DNA of 64,000 bases, taken from assembly GCF_900108875.1 (NCBI RefSeq), contig NZ_FNYJ01000005.1:186001-250000 (forward strand), read 5' to 3'. Origin of the DNA: Pseudomonas sp. NFR16. GTDB lineage: Bacteria > Pseudomonadota > Gammaproteobacteria > Pseudomonadales > Pseudomonadaceae. This document shows, in pieces, positions 29,279 through 37,233 of this stretch. The translations under genes and the position numbers were made by a program. Numbering within the stretch: position 1 is the first letter of the stretch; each line of letters opens with the position of its first letter. The notes under the pieces were generated by a model. That model saw only the letters and a program-made list of their open reading frames with translations. It was not told the DNA's origin and did no database searches.

Positions 29279-30373
29279 TCAGCCTTTTGCCACACTGAAC
29301 CCAGAAAACAGACTTGTCGCCGGGTTGTGATCGCCTTCATTGCGATACTGCCCGAATTTGGCGTACGAATCGCTGCTGTGGGTATCGAACATGGTGGAGA
29401 TGCCCTTCTTGTCGAAGACGTTCTCGCCGTTCTTGCTGACCGAGATTTCACCGTTGCCGACGCCGCGTTTGAAATCAATCTGAAAGTCCGCCCACTTACC
29501 CACGTCCTTCGCGGCATCCCCCGGCTTGCCGATGTTGAACACCTTGGACGGCGCATTGCTGTCTTCACTGGTCTTGAGGTGCAATTGATACTGCCCGTCC
29601 TTGGTTGCCAGCCACGCGCGCGGACTGGGTTTGGCATTGTTATGGTCGAGCACCTGGAAAAAAGTGCCGTCGTTATTCGATTCGCGCTTCATCCCGAACT
29701 TGAAGCTGTACGGCTGCCCTTCCTGGAGCTTTGTGCCGTCCTTGATCTCGGCGCGCGGACTGGTTGAGTGTTCGGTGTAATGGCCTTTATTGAAGTCGAC
29801 CTTGATCACGTCGCCGCGCTCAGGGTCTTTGGCCATTGCGATATGGTCTTCGGGAGACTTCTGGACACTGAGTTGGTTGCCCAGCGAATGCTCGGAGAAA
29901 TTGCCACTTGCCGGGCTGACGCCGCTGCTCTTGCCCGTCGGCGAGGCGCCTTCTGGGTCGGCTGTTTTGCTGGAGAAATGGCTCCCTGAGCCACCGCCGA
30001 TCTGGCCCGCGCCACTGCCGCCCCCACCATTGCCACCGACGCCTTTGAGGCCCGAACCCTGACCGTCGGCGGGACTCGTCCCACCCTGCATCAGCGCCTG
30101 CAGACGTTGAATCATTTCTTGAATCAGCGAGACCAACTGCGTCAGCAGATCGGTCTGAGCGCCGCTTGCCAGTGCATTGCTGCTCTGAGGCTGTTGCAGC
30201 GCGTTGGCTGGTCCGAAATTGATCTGTGAGTTCTGAGGCTGGGACATAAAGGAAACCGCATTGCCTGTCCCTCCAGCCAACCTGCTTCCAGGCTGCTGGT
30301 CAGCAGAGGGTCGTGGCTGAGTACTCGACAGATCGAGCGGCGTTGTGCGAATCGATGGGGTTATTGAATTCAT
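29279..30373 (-). CDS. Harpin-like type III secreted protein with polysaccharide-lyase domain
   Basis: This 364-residue protein contains no cysteine. The first 160 residues are Gln/Ser/Gly-rich, with an amphipathic harpin-type helix (LLTQLVSLIQEMIQRLQALM, about 76-95) and a poly-Gly/Ser linker. Residues 165-360 look like the heparin-lyase-I/PL20-type jelly roll (PF14099-like): RAEIKDG, FFQVLDHN, WADFQIDFKRG and YAKFGQYR near the end. It is probably exported by the Hrp system to act on plant wall or apoplast polysaccharide, like HrpW or HopAK1, which carry pectate-lyase-type domains instead. A perfect hrp box lies upstream. It ends convergently with ubiK. The exact Hop name is not recognised. 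Confidence 0.82.
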   Translation of the reverse strand: MNSITPSIRTTPLDLSSTQPRPSADQQPGSRLAGGTGNAVSFMSQPQNSQINFGPANALQQPQSSNALASGAQTDLLTQLVSLIQEMIQRLQALMQGGTSPADGQGSGLKGVGGNGGGGSGAGQIGGGSGSHFSSKTADPEGASPTGKSSGVSPASGNFSEHSLGNQLSVQKSPEDHIAMAKDPERGDVIKVDFNKGHYTEHSTSPRAEIKDGTKLQEGQPYSFKFGMKRESNNDGTFFQVLDHNNAKPSPRAWLATKDGQYQLHLKTSEDSNAPSKVFNIGKPGDAAKDVGKWADFQIDFKRGVGNGEISVSKNGENVFDKKGISTMFDTHSSDSYAKFGQYRNEGDHNPATSLFSGFSVAKG

Positions 30374-30437
30374 GATCTTGTCCTGTCGCAGGAATCGGAA
30401 GCTGCCTACGTCTGAGCAGACAACGCGCTGTGGGAAT

Positions 30438-30465
30438 TGAGTGGTTGTTCCGCTGCTCTGGTTCC
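30438..30465 (-). promoter_or_regulatory. hrp box (HrpL-dependent promoter)
   Basis: On the minus strand GGAACC (30465-30460) is followed by exactly 15 bases and CCACTCA (30444-30438), a full match to the GGAACC-N15/16-CCACNNA consensus. It sits 65 bases upstream of the harpin-lyase ATG and points at it. Confidence 0.93.
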
Positions 30466-30567
30466 CGATTCGGACACACGCCGTAGGATGCGCCTCGCAG
30501 CCCGGCCCGCTGGTCATGGTTATCCTTCAACACGCCGCAGGACGCGGTGCCGTTATCAAGGAAAGTC

Positions 30568-30777
30568 ATGTCGCTCGCTATCGTTCTGAGCCGCGCCCAA
30601 GTCGGCGTCGAGGCTCCCGCCGTCACAGTCGAGACGCACCTGGCCAACGGTTTGCCGACGCTGACGCTGGTGGGTTTACCCGAGGGCGCAGTCAAGGAGA
30701 GCAAGGATCGGGTGCGCAGCGCCATCGTCAACTGTCGACTGGAATTCCCGGCGCGGCGCATCACCTTGAACGTCTAA
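30568..30777 (+). pseudogene. comM: comM (yifB), 5' fragment cut by the island
   Basis: From ATG 30568, with AAGGAAAG upstream, the frame reads MSLAIVLSRAQVGVEAP...VGLPEGAVKESKDRVRSAI...RRITLN, the start of the AAA+ helicase ComM/YifB (Mg-chelatase-like, about 500 residues), which promotes branch migration in natural transformation. Homology stops after codon 68 (AAC, ending 30771), where LxPADLPK is expected; instead Val and a TAA follow. The Walker and ATPase parts are absent, so this copy is inactive. The 3' part should lie beyond the far end of the island, outside this window. Confidence 0.93.
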
Positions 30778-30837
30778 AGGTCATCAATGAGGGGGTATGG
30801 ACACGGTTTTGAGCCCGCACTCAGGGGCCGTAGCATC

Positions 30838-30966
30838 TTAGGTATGGACGTCAATGGCTGCGGCGACGTCCACGCTGATTTCTGTAATATTGAGATAGCC
30901 AATCTCACTAGCTCGCTGCGTAGGCAGGCGCGTCAACACATCCTTCAGGTAGGCATAGCCGGGCAC
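30838..30966 (-). mobile_element. IS66-family transposase C-terminal remnant
   Basis: The minus strand reads GYAYLKDVLTRLPTQRASEI, the very conserved end of IS66 TnpC transposases, then runs to a stop at 30838. No start or upstream transposase sequence is in frame, so this is a scar about 60 bases inside the island's left end. Flanking sequence up to 31085 contains no intact gene. Confidence 0.8.
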
Positions 30967-31085
30967 GCCTGCTCCAAGTGGCTACTTCGATCTTGATGTA
31001 CCAGTGAGCTGCTATCTCTCGGGCGACCTCCAGCGTAGGCTTCAGGTTATGCAGGACGCAATCAGGCAACCGTCAAGGAATTCAC

Positions 31086-32282
31086 ATGTACCTCACGATC
31101 ATGAAGCCACAAGCGCTTCAGCAAATCGCTGTATTAGCCCGTGGGTTATGGATCGTTGAAGGCCCTGAGGGCTCCGTGCTGGTAATCAAGGCAGGGAAAG
31201 AGCTGATCCTGGCCGCTCAGCAAAGGCGTGAACTGAAGCTTTACCTCGCGCCATACAAGGCAGACGAAACGACGGGACTTACGCTTCTCACTGCCTGCTT
31301 TGATGACCCACAAAGCCCGCTATTGATCAAAACCCCACTCATCCCTGGTGACCCTCTCACCGAGGCACTGCAGAGCCTCCCTGACGAGTTCAGTGTGTGC
31401 TTTTTCGACGAGCACAACCGTGAGCTGTTCAGTTGTAAGGCCCAGGCGAAGCTTGGTCAGCTCCGCAAGGAGCTCGGTACACTCAGCCCCATTGGTGCAG
31501 ATCACTGGCCCAAGATGTATGAGCAGGCGGACAGATGGTTCAGCCTCACGACCTATGAGGACGACGCTCGTGCCACAACGGTGTTCCTAGAGGAGGATCT
31601 GTTCCCTTCGGACTATTTGATCACCGACCTTACCCGCCAGGACTTTCGAGGCTCCAAAGGCTTCTCCAATACACAGTTGGAGCGCACTGAGCCGGGTACC
31701 TTTCAGGAGCTAGATATCATCTATCTGCTCCAGCGGGCATATACCTCCAAGCGGATCATCCATGGCCCCTTGAAGGTCTCCGATGGCGAGGAGCTGGCTG
31801 ACGTAGTGGTGATGGGCGATGAAGTGACTTTATTGCTGCAGGCGAAGGACAGTCCCAATACGCCAGCGATGATGAACACAACGCTTGAGAGAAAGCGGAA
31901 GAAGGCCATAGGTCAGTTGAAGAACGGCCTTCAGCAACTACGCGGTGCTATCTCAACGATCAGGCGAGAAGGCAATCCAGCCTTGGCGCTTGTGGACGGC
32001 ACGCCCTTGGATATTGATCTTGCTGCACGCCCCCTAGTGGGAGTTGTCGTGGTCAGAGAGTTTTTTATCGACAACTACGATGAATACAGCACCATGATTT
32101 TGAAGTTCATGGATGAGGTCGGTGTCCGCGTCCTAGCCTTCGATTACAATGAGTTCGAGGTCATGACCCGCCACTGCCCTTCGGAAGATGCACTGCTGTC
32201 AGCGTTCTTCCAAATTTCCAAATGCGCTGAGGAAAGGCGCATCTATCCGAGGCTGCGCTTCACGGATATGCCGCCGCGCTAA
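31086..32282 (+). CDS. Uncharacterised protein, possible PD-(D/E)XK-type nuclease
   Basis: This 398-residue soluble protein has no named domain I recognise. Around residues 235-260 it reads ELADVVVMGDEVTLLLQAKD: an Asp, a beta hairpin and QAK, the layout of a PD-(D/E)XK nuclease core with Gln in place of the usual Glu (a known QxK variant). A basic helix follows (ERKRKKAIGQLKNGLQQL), also typical. AAGGA lies six bases before the ATG. It is the first intact cargo gene. A DNA- or RNA-cleaving role, possibly in defence, is an inference from this motif alone. Confidence 0.6.
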   Translation: MYLTIMKPQALQQIAVLARGLWIVEGPEGSVLVIKAGKELILAAQQRRELKLYLAPYKADETTGLTLLTACFDDPQSPLLIKTPLIPGDPLTEALQSLPDEFSVCFFDEHNRELFSCKAQAKLGQLRKELGTLSPIGADHWPKMYEQADRWFSLTTYEDDARATTVFLEEDLFPSDYLITDLTRQDFRGSKGFSNTQLERTEPGTFQELDIIYLLQRAYTSKRIIHGPLKVSDGEELADVVVMGDEVTLLLQAKDSPNTPAMMNTTLERKRKKAIGQLKNGLQQLRGAISTIRREGNPALALVDGTPLDIDLAARPLVGVVVVREFFIDNYDEYSTMILKFMDEVGVRVLAFDYNEFEVMTRHCPSEDALLSAFFQISKCAEERRIYPRLRFTDMPPR

Positions 32283-32334
32283 ATCGAATCGGACAAGTGG
32301 AGAGCTTCTCTGCTCGTACCCCACAACTCCCTTT

Positions 32335-32811
32335 CTAGCCAGGCAGTTCTTTGAGCCAGTAACGCCTGACAGTCGCTTCAGGCAAACCCAGCGCTCGACT
32401 CACCTCCGCCTTCGACATGCCACTGGCCTTGAGCTCTAGCACGGCTCGGATTCGATCTGGGCTGCTGGGTTTGCCTCGCGTGCGCTTTACCAGCCCTTCA
32501 CCAGCGTCCCAGTGCTTCTTCAGGCCCTGCAAGCCTCCCAGGGCTATGAAGCCCTCCAAATCCTGCGAAGCCTTCGCCATGACATCGATAGGTGATGACC
32601 CATCTTGGAGGGCCTGACACAGTGCGACCAGAGCCACGAGGTCGAAATCTAGGGTCAGCGCGATCTTGCTCAGCTTGACCAAAGAGACCTGCGTTTTCCC
32701 TTGCTCCAATCGCGACAGATTGGCTTGGGAACTGATCTCGGCGAGCTCCTCCTGGGCCGATCCTCTAAGGTCGCGCAGAGCTCGGACTATTGCTGCTATC
32801 TCGTTCTGCAT
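32335..32811 (-). CDS. Double-HTH transcriptional regulator (XRE-like plus Hin-like)
   Basis: This 158-residue protein has an N-terminal lambda-repressor/XRE-type HTH (about 5-65; ELAEISSQANLSRLEQGKTQVSL) and a C-terminal resolvase-type HTH (about 118-155; RIRAVLELKASGMSKAEVSRALGLPEATVRRYW). The two are joined by a Lys/Arg-rich linker. Two different DNA-binding heads in one small protein suggest it bridges or reads two half-sites. It is convergent with the nuclease-like gene and divergent from the phosphoesterase gene (176-base gap), which it may regulate. Confidence 0.8.
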   Translation of the reverse strand: MQNEIAAIVRALRDLRGSAQEELAEISSQANLSRLEQGKTQVSLVKLSKIALTLDFDLVALVALCQALQDGSSPIDVMAKASQDLEGFIALGGLQGLKKHWDAGEGLVKRTRGKPSSPDRIRAVLELKASGMSKAEVSRALGLPEATVRRYWLKELPG

Positions 32812-32987
32812 GCTGAGCGCTCAAAACGAAGAATAGGGCCACAGCGCCATGCGTCTATAAATATCGAAAGCTGGCAATAATGGCGGTCATCGTTTATCGT
32901 GGGCCTACAGATGACAGCCTCGCCGCGTCCGGGCGACCGGCCAGGGAGTGATCAATTTATTAGAAAGTCGACGTCAGCAGGCTAGGG

Positions 32988-33722
32988 ATGAAGCTTCACA
33001 TACTGTCTGATTTACATTGTGAGTTCGCCGATTTCGTCCCCCCTGTGGTGGACTGTGACGTGGTCGTATTAGCCGGCGACATCCATGTGAAGTCCAGGGG
33101 GGCCAGATGGGCCAGCCTGACCTTCAGCACGCCTGTCGTATATGCCATGGGCAATCATGAGCACTACAGCGGGAATATAGATCGAACCCACAGCAAGCTG
33201 CTTGACGCTGCTGAGGAGCACGTCCACGTCTTGGAAAATCAGATTTTAGAGTACGGTGATGTGCAGTTTCTCTGCGCTACGGCTTGGACAAGCCTGGCCG
33301 CAACCGGAGACCCAGTAGCTGCTTCTTGGTGTGCTCGTGGCTCACTGAATGACTTTCGCGCTATCCGTGTCGGTGAACAGTATCGGCGTTTGCGCCCTGA
33401 CGACCTGATCGCGAGAAATCGAGAGACGAAGGAGTGGTTAGAGGCTCAGCTGTCGCTGCCATTCAACGGTAAGCGTGTAGTTGTGACTCACCATCCGCCC
33501 CTTATGAAGTTCGTGAGTGACCAAGGAGCCGATCCTCACTTGCGAGCAGCCTATGGAAACAATTGGGATGGCCTGATGGATTTCAAGATCGATCTATGGA
33601 TCTTTGGCCATACCCACGAAGCTGTGGATGAGGTTGTTAATGGCGTCCGGTTTGTGAGTAATCCTCGTGGTTATCCCACCGAAGAAACTGGCTTTCGGCC
33701 AGACCTAGTTGTCAGTGTATGA
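32988..33722 (+). CDS. Calcineurin-like metallophosphoesterase
   Basis: This 244-residue protein has the full di-metal phosphoesterase set: SDLHCEF (motif I), LAGDIH (II), AMGNHEHY (III), THHPP (IV) and FGHTHEAVD (V). There is no signal peptide, so it acts in the cytoplasm; the substrate is unknown. Similar small phosphoesterases occur in many mobile elements. It starts 176 bases from the divergent HTH gene. Confidence 0.9.
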   Translation: MKLHILSDLHCEFADFVPPVVDCDVVVLAGDIHVKSRGARWASLTFSTPVVYAMGNHEHYSGNIDRTHSKLLDAAEEHVHVLENQILEYGDVQFLCATAWTSLAATGDPVAASWCARGSLNDFRAIRVGEQYRRLRPDDLIARNRETKEWLEAQLSLPFNGKRVVVTHHPPLMKFVSDQGADPHLRAAYGNNWDGLMDFKIDLWIFGHTHEAVDEVVNGVRFVSNPRGYPTEETGFRPDLVVSV

Positions 33723-33797
33723 AGACTGATTTGGCTGCCGTCGTTTAGCTTTTTCAGTAAGTGAGTAGGTTTCAAATTCGAACGTGATGGAGAATCC

Positions 33798-34115
33798 ATG
33801 AGTTGTCTGAATTCCCAGGACTGGATGGTTGAGGGCGTAATACGACTGCCCAGTCTGGTGTCAGCTAAGTTGGCGATCGCGCAGGCCCATGATTGGGGTG
33901 CACTAGTGGACGCGTACCTGGTAGATGCAGCTGAAGTTGGCGATCGTTTCGTTGCGTATGTGTATGGCGATCTTTCAGGGCAACTGGTTGATGGGATGAC
34001 AATTGTCACACCACCTAGTGAGGTGATAGCGGAGGTTGAAGGCATGGCGTTATTGCGGACAGTGTCAGGCAACGATCATTACGTCATGGTCAGCCGATTG
34101 CCTGCCGCCGCTTGA
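33798..34115 (+). CDS. Hypothetical protein
   Basis: This 105-residue protein is mostly beta-rich in appearance (FVAYVYGDLSGQLVDGMTIVTPP), with no membrane segment, cysteine cluster or recognised motif. GTGATGGAGAA lies upstream of ATG 33798. It follows the phosphoesterase at a 75-base distance on the same strand, so co-transcription is possible. Coding is supported by good start context and the absence of a better frame. Confidence 0.65.
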   Translation: MSCLNSQDWMVEGVIRLPSLVSAKLAIAQAHDWGALVDAYLVDAAEVGDRFVAYVYGDLSGQLVDGMTIVTPPSEVIAEVEGMALLRTVSGNDHYVMVSRLPAAA

Positions 34116-34213
34116 GTGCCCCCGCGTCGTCGAGGCCGCTGTCTCAGCCTGCTTCATTAGGCCCCACCGTCATCTACTCCATTAATAGTTAATGTGTGTT
34201 TAAGGGAAGAAGC

Positions 34214-34711
34214 ATGTCCGAGTTAAAGAAATTGACATTGACTGTTAAGAACTATGATGCTCAAGCGAGCGGTGATCTAGACGCTCTCTATCGACGTGTT
34301 AGATATGAAGATGAACACGGCGCTACGCTCTATTTCAAAGAGGTTGTGATGCTGAAGTACCTTGTGAAGCATGGTGCTTTGGCGACTGATGTTCCGCGAA
34401 CTTGGTACTATAAGCATGCCTCAAAGAAATCGATAATTGTTGTCGCTTTTGAGAAGGCTGGTGGGAAAGTTGAGTGCGACTTGGATGATCTGCGAATTAT
34501 TGCAAGGTCGACTTTGGTAAAGGGTGTGGTTATTTCGCTAGCAGCGGTTCCAGCTGGAATTATTGCTGCAACGGCAACCTTTGGAGTTGGGCTTGTCATT
34601 ATTCCTATGTTTTTGTGGTATGGGTACAGGAACGTCTTCAAGCTTCCGAAAATGCTGGGTCGAAAAACGCTGGTGGATGATTTTTCAAAATTTGGCGTTA
34701 CTCTTCGGTAG
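34214..34711 (+). CDS. Hypothetical protein with two membrane segments
   Basis: This 165-residue protein has a soluble N-terminal half with charged segments (YRRVRYEDEHGATLYF) and a hydrophobic C-terminal third (about 105-140; GVVISLAAVPAGIIAATATFGVG), likely one hairpin or two close membrane helices. Its base composition is clearly richer in A and T than its neighbours, suggesting a separate origin. Start is ATG 34214, with AAGGGAAGAAG upstream; the frame is open six codons further to a GTG. No family is recognised. Confidence 0.7.
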   Translation: MSELKKLTLTVKNYDAQASGDLDALYRRVRYEDEHGATLYFKEVVMLKYLVKHGALATDVPRTWYYKHASKKSIIVVAFEKAGGKVECDLDDLRIIARSTLVKGVVISLAAVPAGIIAATATFGVGLVIIPMFLWYGYRNVFKLPKMLGRKTLVDDFSKFGVTLR

Positions 34712-34792
34712 CTTGGTTTTTTGGTTGTTGAACTTGATTCTCGTTAGAGTGGCTGGCTGTCTTGCGGACGCTGAACAGCGAAGGAAACTCAG

Positions 34793-35422
34793 ATGAAGAC
34801 CAATGTCGTTATCTTTGACGCCTTCGGAACGCTGGTCGAGATACAGCAGCCGACACATCCGTTTCGACAGTTGCTTCGAGAGGGGCGACGCCAAGGCCGC
34901 TTGCCTCGCGCTGATGACATTCGAACGATCATGACCCGTTGCCTTTCTCTAAGCGAGGCTGCGCTGGCCTTTGGTATCAAGATCTCGCCCTCCCAACTCG
35001 CATTTCTTGATCAATGCTTGGAGGAAGAGCTGGCAAGCATTCAGCCTTATCCAGACGCGGTTGAGGCCGTTGGGCTACTGCAAGCTGCAGGGGTGAGACT
35101 GGCCGTATGTTCAAACCTGGCAATGGCCTACGGCCCCGTAGTGGAAAGGATTTTCCCGCACCTTGGGGCCTATGGTTTCAGCTATCGCGTTGGTGTTATG
35201 AAACCGCAAGCCGCCATCTACCAGCACACCTGCGATCTGCTTAATGTCCGGCCAGAAAATGAGCTCTGCGGTCAGAGGCGGATCGTCATGATTGGCGACT
35301 CAGAAAGGTGTGATCGGGATGGGCCTGGCCATGTTGGTATCAAGGGTTACCTGTTGCGCAGGAATGGAGACGGGGTTTCCAATCTTTCCCACTTTGCACG
35401 ATCAGTGCTGAGTGATAGGTAG
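34793..35422 (+). CDS. HAD-superfamily hydrolase
   Basis: This 209-residue HAD enzyme has FDAFGTL as motif I, where Phe replaces the second Asp as in the dehalogenase/phosphonatase branch. Motif II is CSNLA, the Lys lies in VGVMKPQAAIY, and IGDSERCDRDG is motif IV. AAGGA precedes the ATG by seven bases. The substrate is unknown. It lies between two unrelated hypothetical genes, so context does not help. Confidence 0.88.
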   Translation: MKTNVVIFDAFGTLVEIQQPTHPFRQLLREGRRQGRLPRADDIRTIMTRCLSLSEAALAFGIKISPSQLAFLDQCLEEELASIQPYPDAVEAVGLLQAAGVRLAVCSNLAMAYGPVVERIFPHLGAYGFSYRVGVMKPQAAIYQHTCDLLNVRPENELCGQRRIVMIGDSERCDRDGPGHVGIKGYLLRRNGDGVSNLSHFARSVLSDR

Positions 35423-35556
35423 CTGCGAGCAGATCTTCAATTCGATGGTAAGCGTTGCGTCTGAGCTAAAGGGCCGCGCCACGAGGTGGCCCTGCCGGGA
35501 TGCCCCTTGCACAGAGTACGAGGGGCGACCAGACCAGTATCACCAGAGGGTGAAGC

Positions 35557-35823
35557 ATGAATGAGCTTAGGATTGTCGGGCGATGCGTTCGCTCCCCGAT
35601 CGGCTGCTGGAGTGCTAGGCATCGCTGTTTTCAGACGCGTTACGAGCAGGTCTTCTCAATCGCGCTGGAAGTGTTTGGAAGCCGAAAGAAGGCGCAGCGA
35701 TGGCTTGTAAAATCTGTAGTAGGTGTAGGCCGTCAGACACCCTGCAGGGTGCTGTGCACACCTATGGGATTCACAATTATCCATGACGAGATTATGCGGC
35801 TTGATCACGGCATACGTGCCTAA
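35557..35823 (+). CDS. Orphan MbcA/ParS/Xre-type antitoxin C-terminal domain protein
   Basis: This 88-residue protein ends with the DUF2384-type pattern ALEVFGSRKKAQRWL...TPCRVLCTPMG...IIHDEIMRLDHGI, the toxin-binding domain of MbcA/ParS/Xre antitoxins, whose normal partners are RES-domain toxins. The HTH half usually found in such antitoxins is absent and no RES-type gene is next to it. Either the pair has decayed, or the protein acts on a toxin elsewhere. Recognition rests on the spacing of WL, TP, L and MRLDHG. Confidence 0.65.
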   Translation: MNELRIVGRCVRSPIGCWSARHRCFQTRYEQVFSIALEVFGSRKKAQRWLVKSVVGVGRQTPCRVLCTPMGFTIIHDEIMRLDHGIRA

Positions 35824-36005
35824 TCCCATCTAGCCCGCTGTTGCTCTCTATCGAGTTAGTGGTCGCCATCCCAGAAGCTATGCGATTTGTGATCATGTGT
35901 GCCGAGCCTCACTGCCGCATTTTTCCGATCTGGTTGTAAGTAACGGTTTGCTAGGGAAGATAGAGGCGGATTTTCTGCGAACAAATTTGCGTCAGGCTTA
36001 AGAAG

Positions 36006-37196
36006 TCATTTGGCTGGGAGAGCAAGGCTCGTAATAAAGCTTATTGCTACTAGAGTGCACATTCCAAGTAACAGCGGAATTGATCCAAATCTTTCTAGAG
36101 CAAGTGCTGCTGCTATGGGGCCTACAGCCTGGCCAATCAGCATCGGGCGAGCCAGCAGCCCCATACGTGCTCCGTAGCCATCCGCGCCGAATAGAGCCAA
36201 GGGTAATGTTCCGCGAGCAATGGTCAGAATTCCATTACCTGCTCCGTAAAGCGCCAAGGCTACGAAGGCCAGCCACGGGATGGCCGGTAACAGCAGCGCA
36301 ATACCCACCCCGCATAGCAGGATGGCGATACGAGCCGACCAGGTAGGGTGTAAGTTTCGCCCAATCGAAAACTCTGCAAGGCGTGCCATGACTTGAGATG
36401 GCCCAATGATCATTCCTATGGCCAGTGCTGTTGAAGTTGCGATGCCAAGCAGTTTTAGCACATCAAGTAGGTGGACTGAGACGGAAGAAATAACCAGCGA
36501 CTGGAATGTCAGCAGCGCTGCCAGCAGGATAAATATGCGATTGGTTAATTTGCTGTAACTAGGAATGGACGGGGAACTTGTAAGAGGTGCAGATTCGGCT
36601 GGGGGGCCTTTCTCGCTGGGAATTGTCAGAAGATGGATTGGTAGTCCAACTACCAGGTGCATTGCGGCTAAGGCAAAGCAACTGTACCTCCACCCGATCT
36701 GGTGCTCTAGGCCTGCGATCAGTGGCCAGCCTAAGGTGCTGGCAAACCCACCTAGCAAGGTTAGACCAGTCATCGAGGCGCGTGCGTGGTCGCCAAGTAG
36801 TCGTCCGAGTGTCGAAAACGCTGCGTCATAAAGGCCAGCAGCCATACCCGCGCCGATCAGCGTCCATGCTAGGTAATAAACGGCCAAGTTACTGGCCAAG
36901 CCCATCAACAGCATACCCATCGCCAAAAATAACGAGCTAGCTGCCAACACGGGGCGTCCCCCATTTTGATCGATCCATCGTCCCACCATGGGCGAGCAAG
37001 CTCCTGCGACCAGCAGTCCCCAAGACAATCCAATCACTACGCTCGTAACTGACCATCCTGTTTCTTTGGTGATTGGTGTTGCAAGAACTGCTGGCAGGTA
37101 ATAGGTCGAACTCCAAGCGAGAATTTGTGCGATGCCTAATGCCCACACAAGTCTGAGTCGGTTGATAGGTTGCTGGCTGCTTTCTAGGTTTTTCAC
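36006..37196 (-). CDS. MFS transporter associated with arsenic genes
   Basis: This 396-residue protein has about twelve membrane helices and the MFS motif between helices 2 and 3 (VGRWIDQNGGRP). It begins at a GTG 37 bases after a flavoprotein monooxygenase gene that follows an arsR-type regulator, so all three are probably one operon. By context it would export an arsenical, perhaps an oxidised or organic species made by its neighbour. It is not ArsB, ArsJ-GAPDH or ArsP as far as I can tell. Confidence 0.8.
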   Translation of the reverse strand: MKNLESSQQPINRLRLVWALGIAQILAWSSTYYLPAVLATPITKETGWSVTSVVIGLSWGLLVAGACSPMVGRWIDQNGGRPVLAASSLFLAMGMLLMGLASNLAVYYLAWTLIGAGMAAGLYDAAFSTLGRLLGDHARASMTGLTLLGGFASTLGWPLIAGLEHQIGWRYSCFALAAMHLVVGLPIHLLTIPSEKGPPAESAPLTSSPSIPSYSKLTNRIFILLAALLTFQSLVISSVSVHLLDVLKLLGIATSTALAIGMIIGPSQVMARLAEFSIGRNLHPTWSARIAILLCGVGIALLLPAIPWLAFVALALYGAGNGILTIARGTLPLALFGADGYGARMGLLARPMLIGQAVGPIAAALALERFGSIPLLLGMCTLVAISFITSLALPAK

Positions 37197-37233
37197 TAGC
37201 TACGGGCTCTTGTGTTTTTCAGACGTAAGCTGC

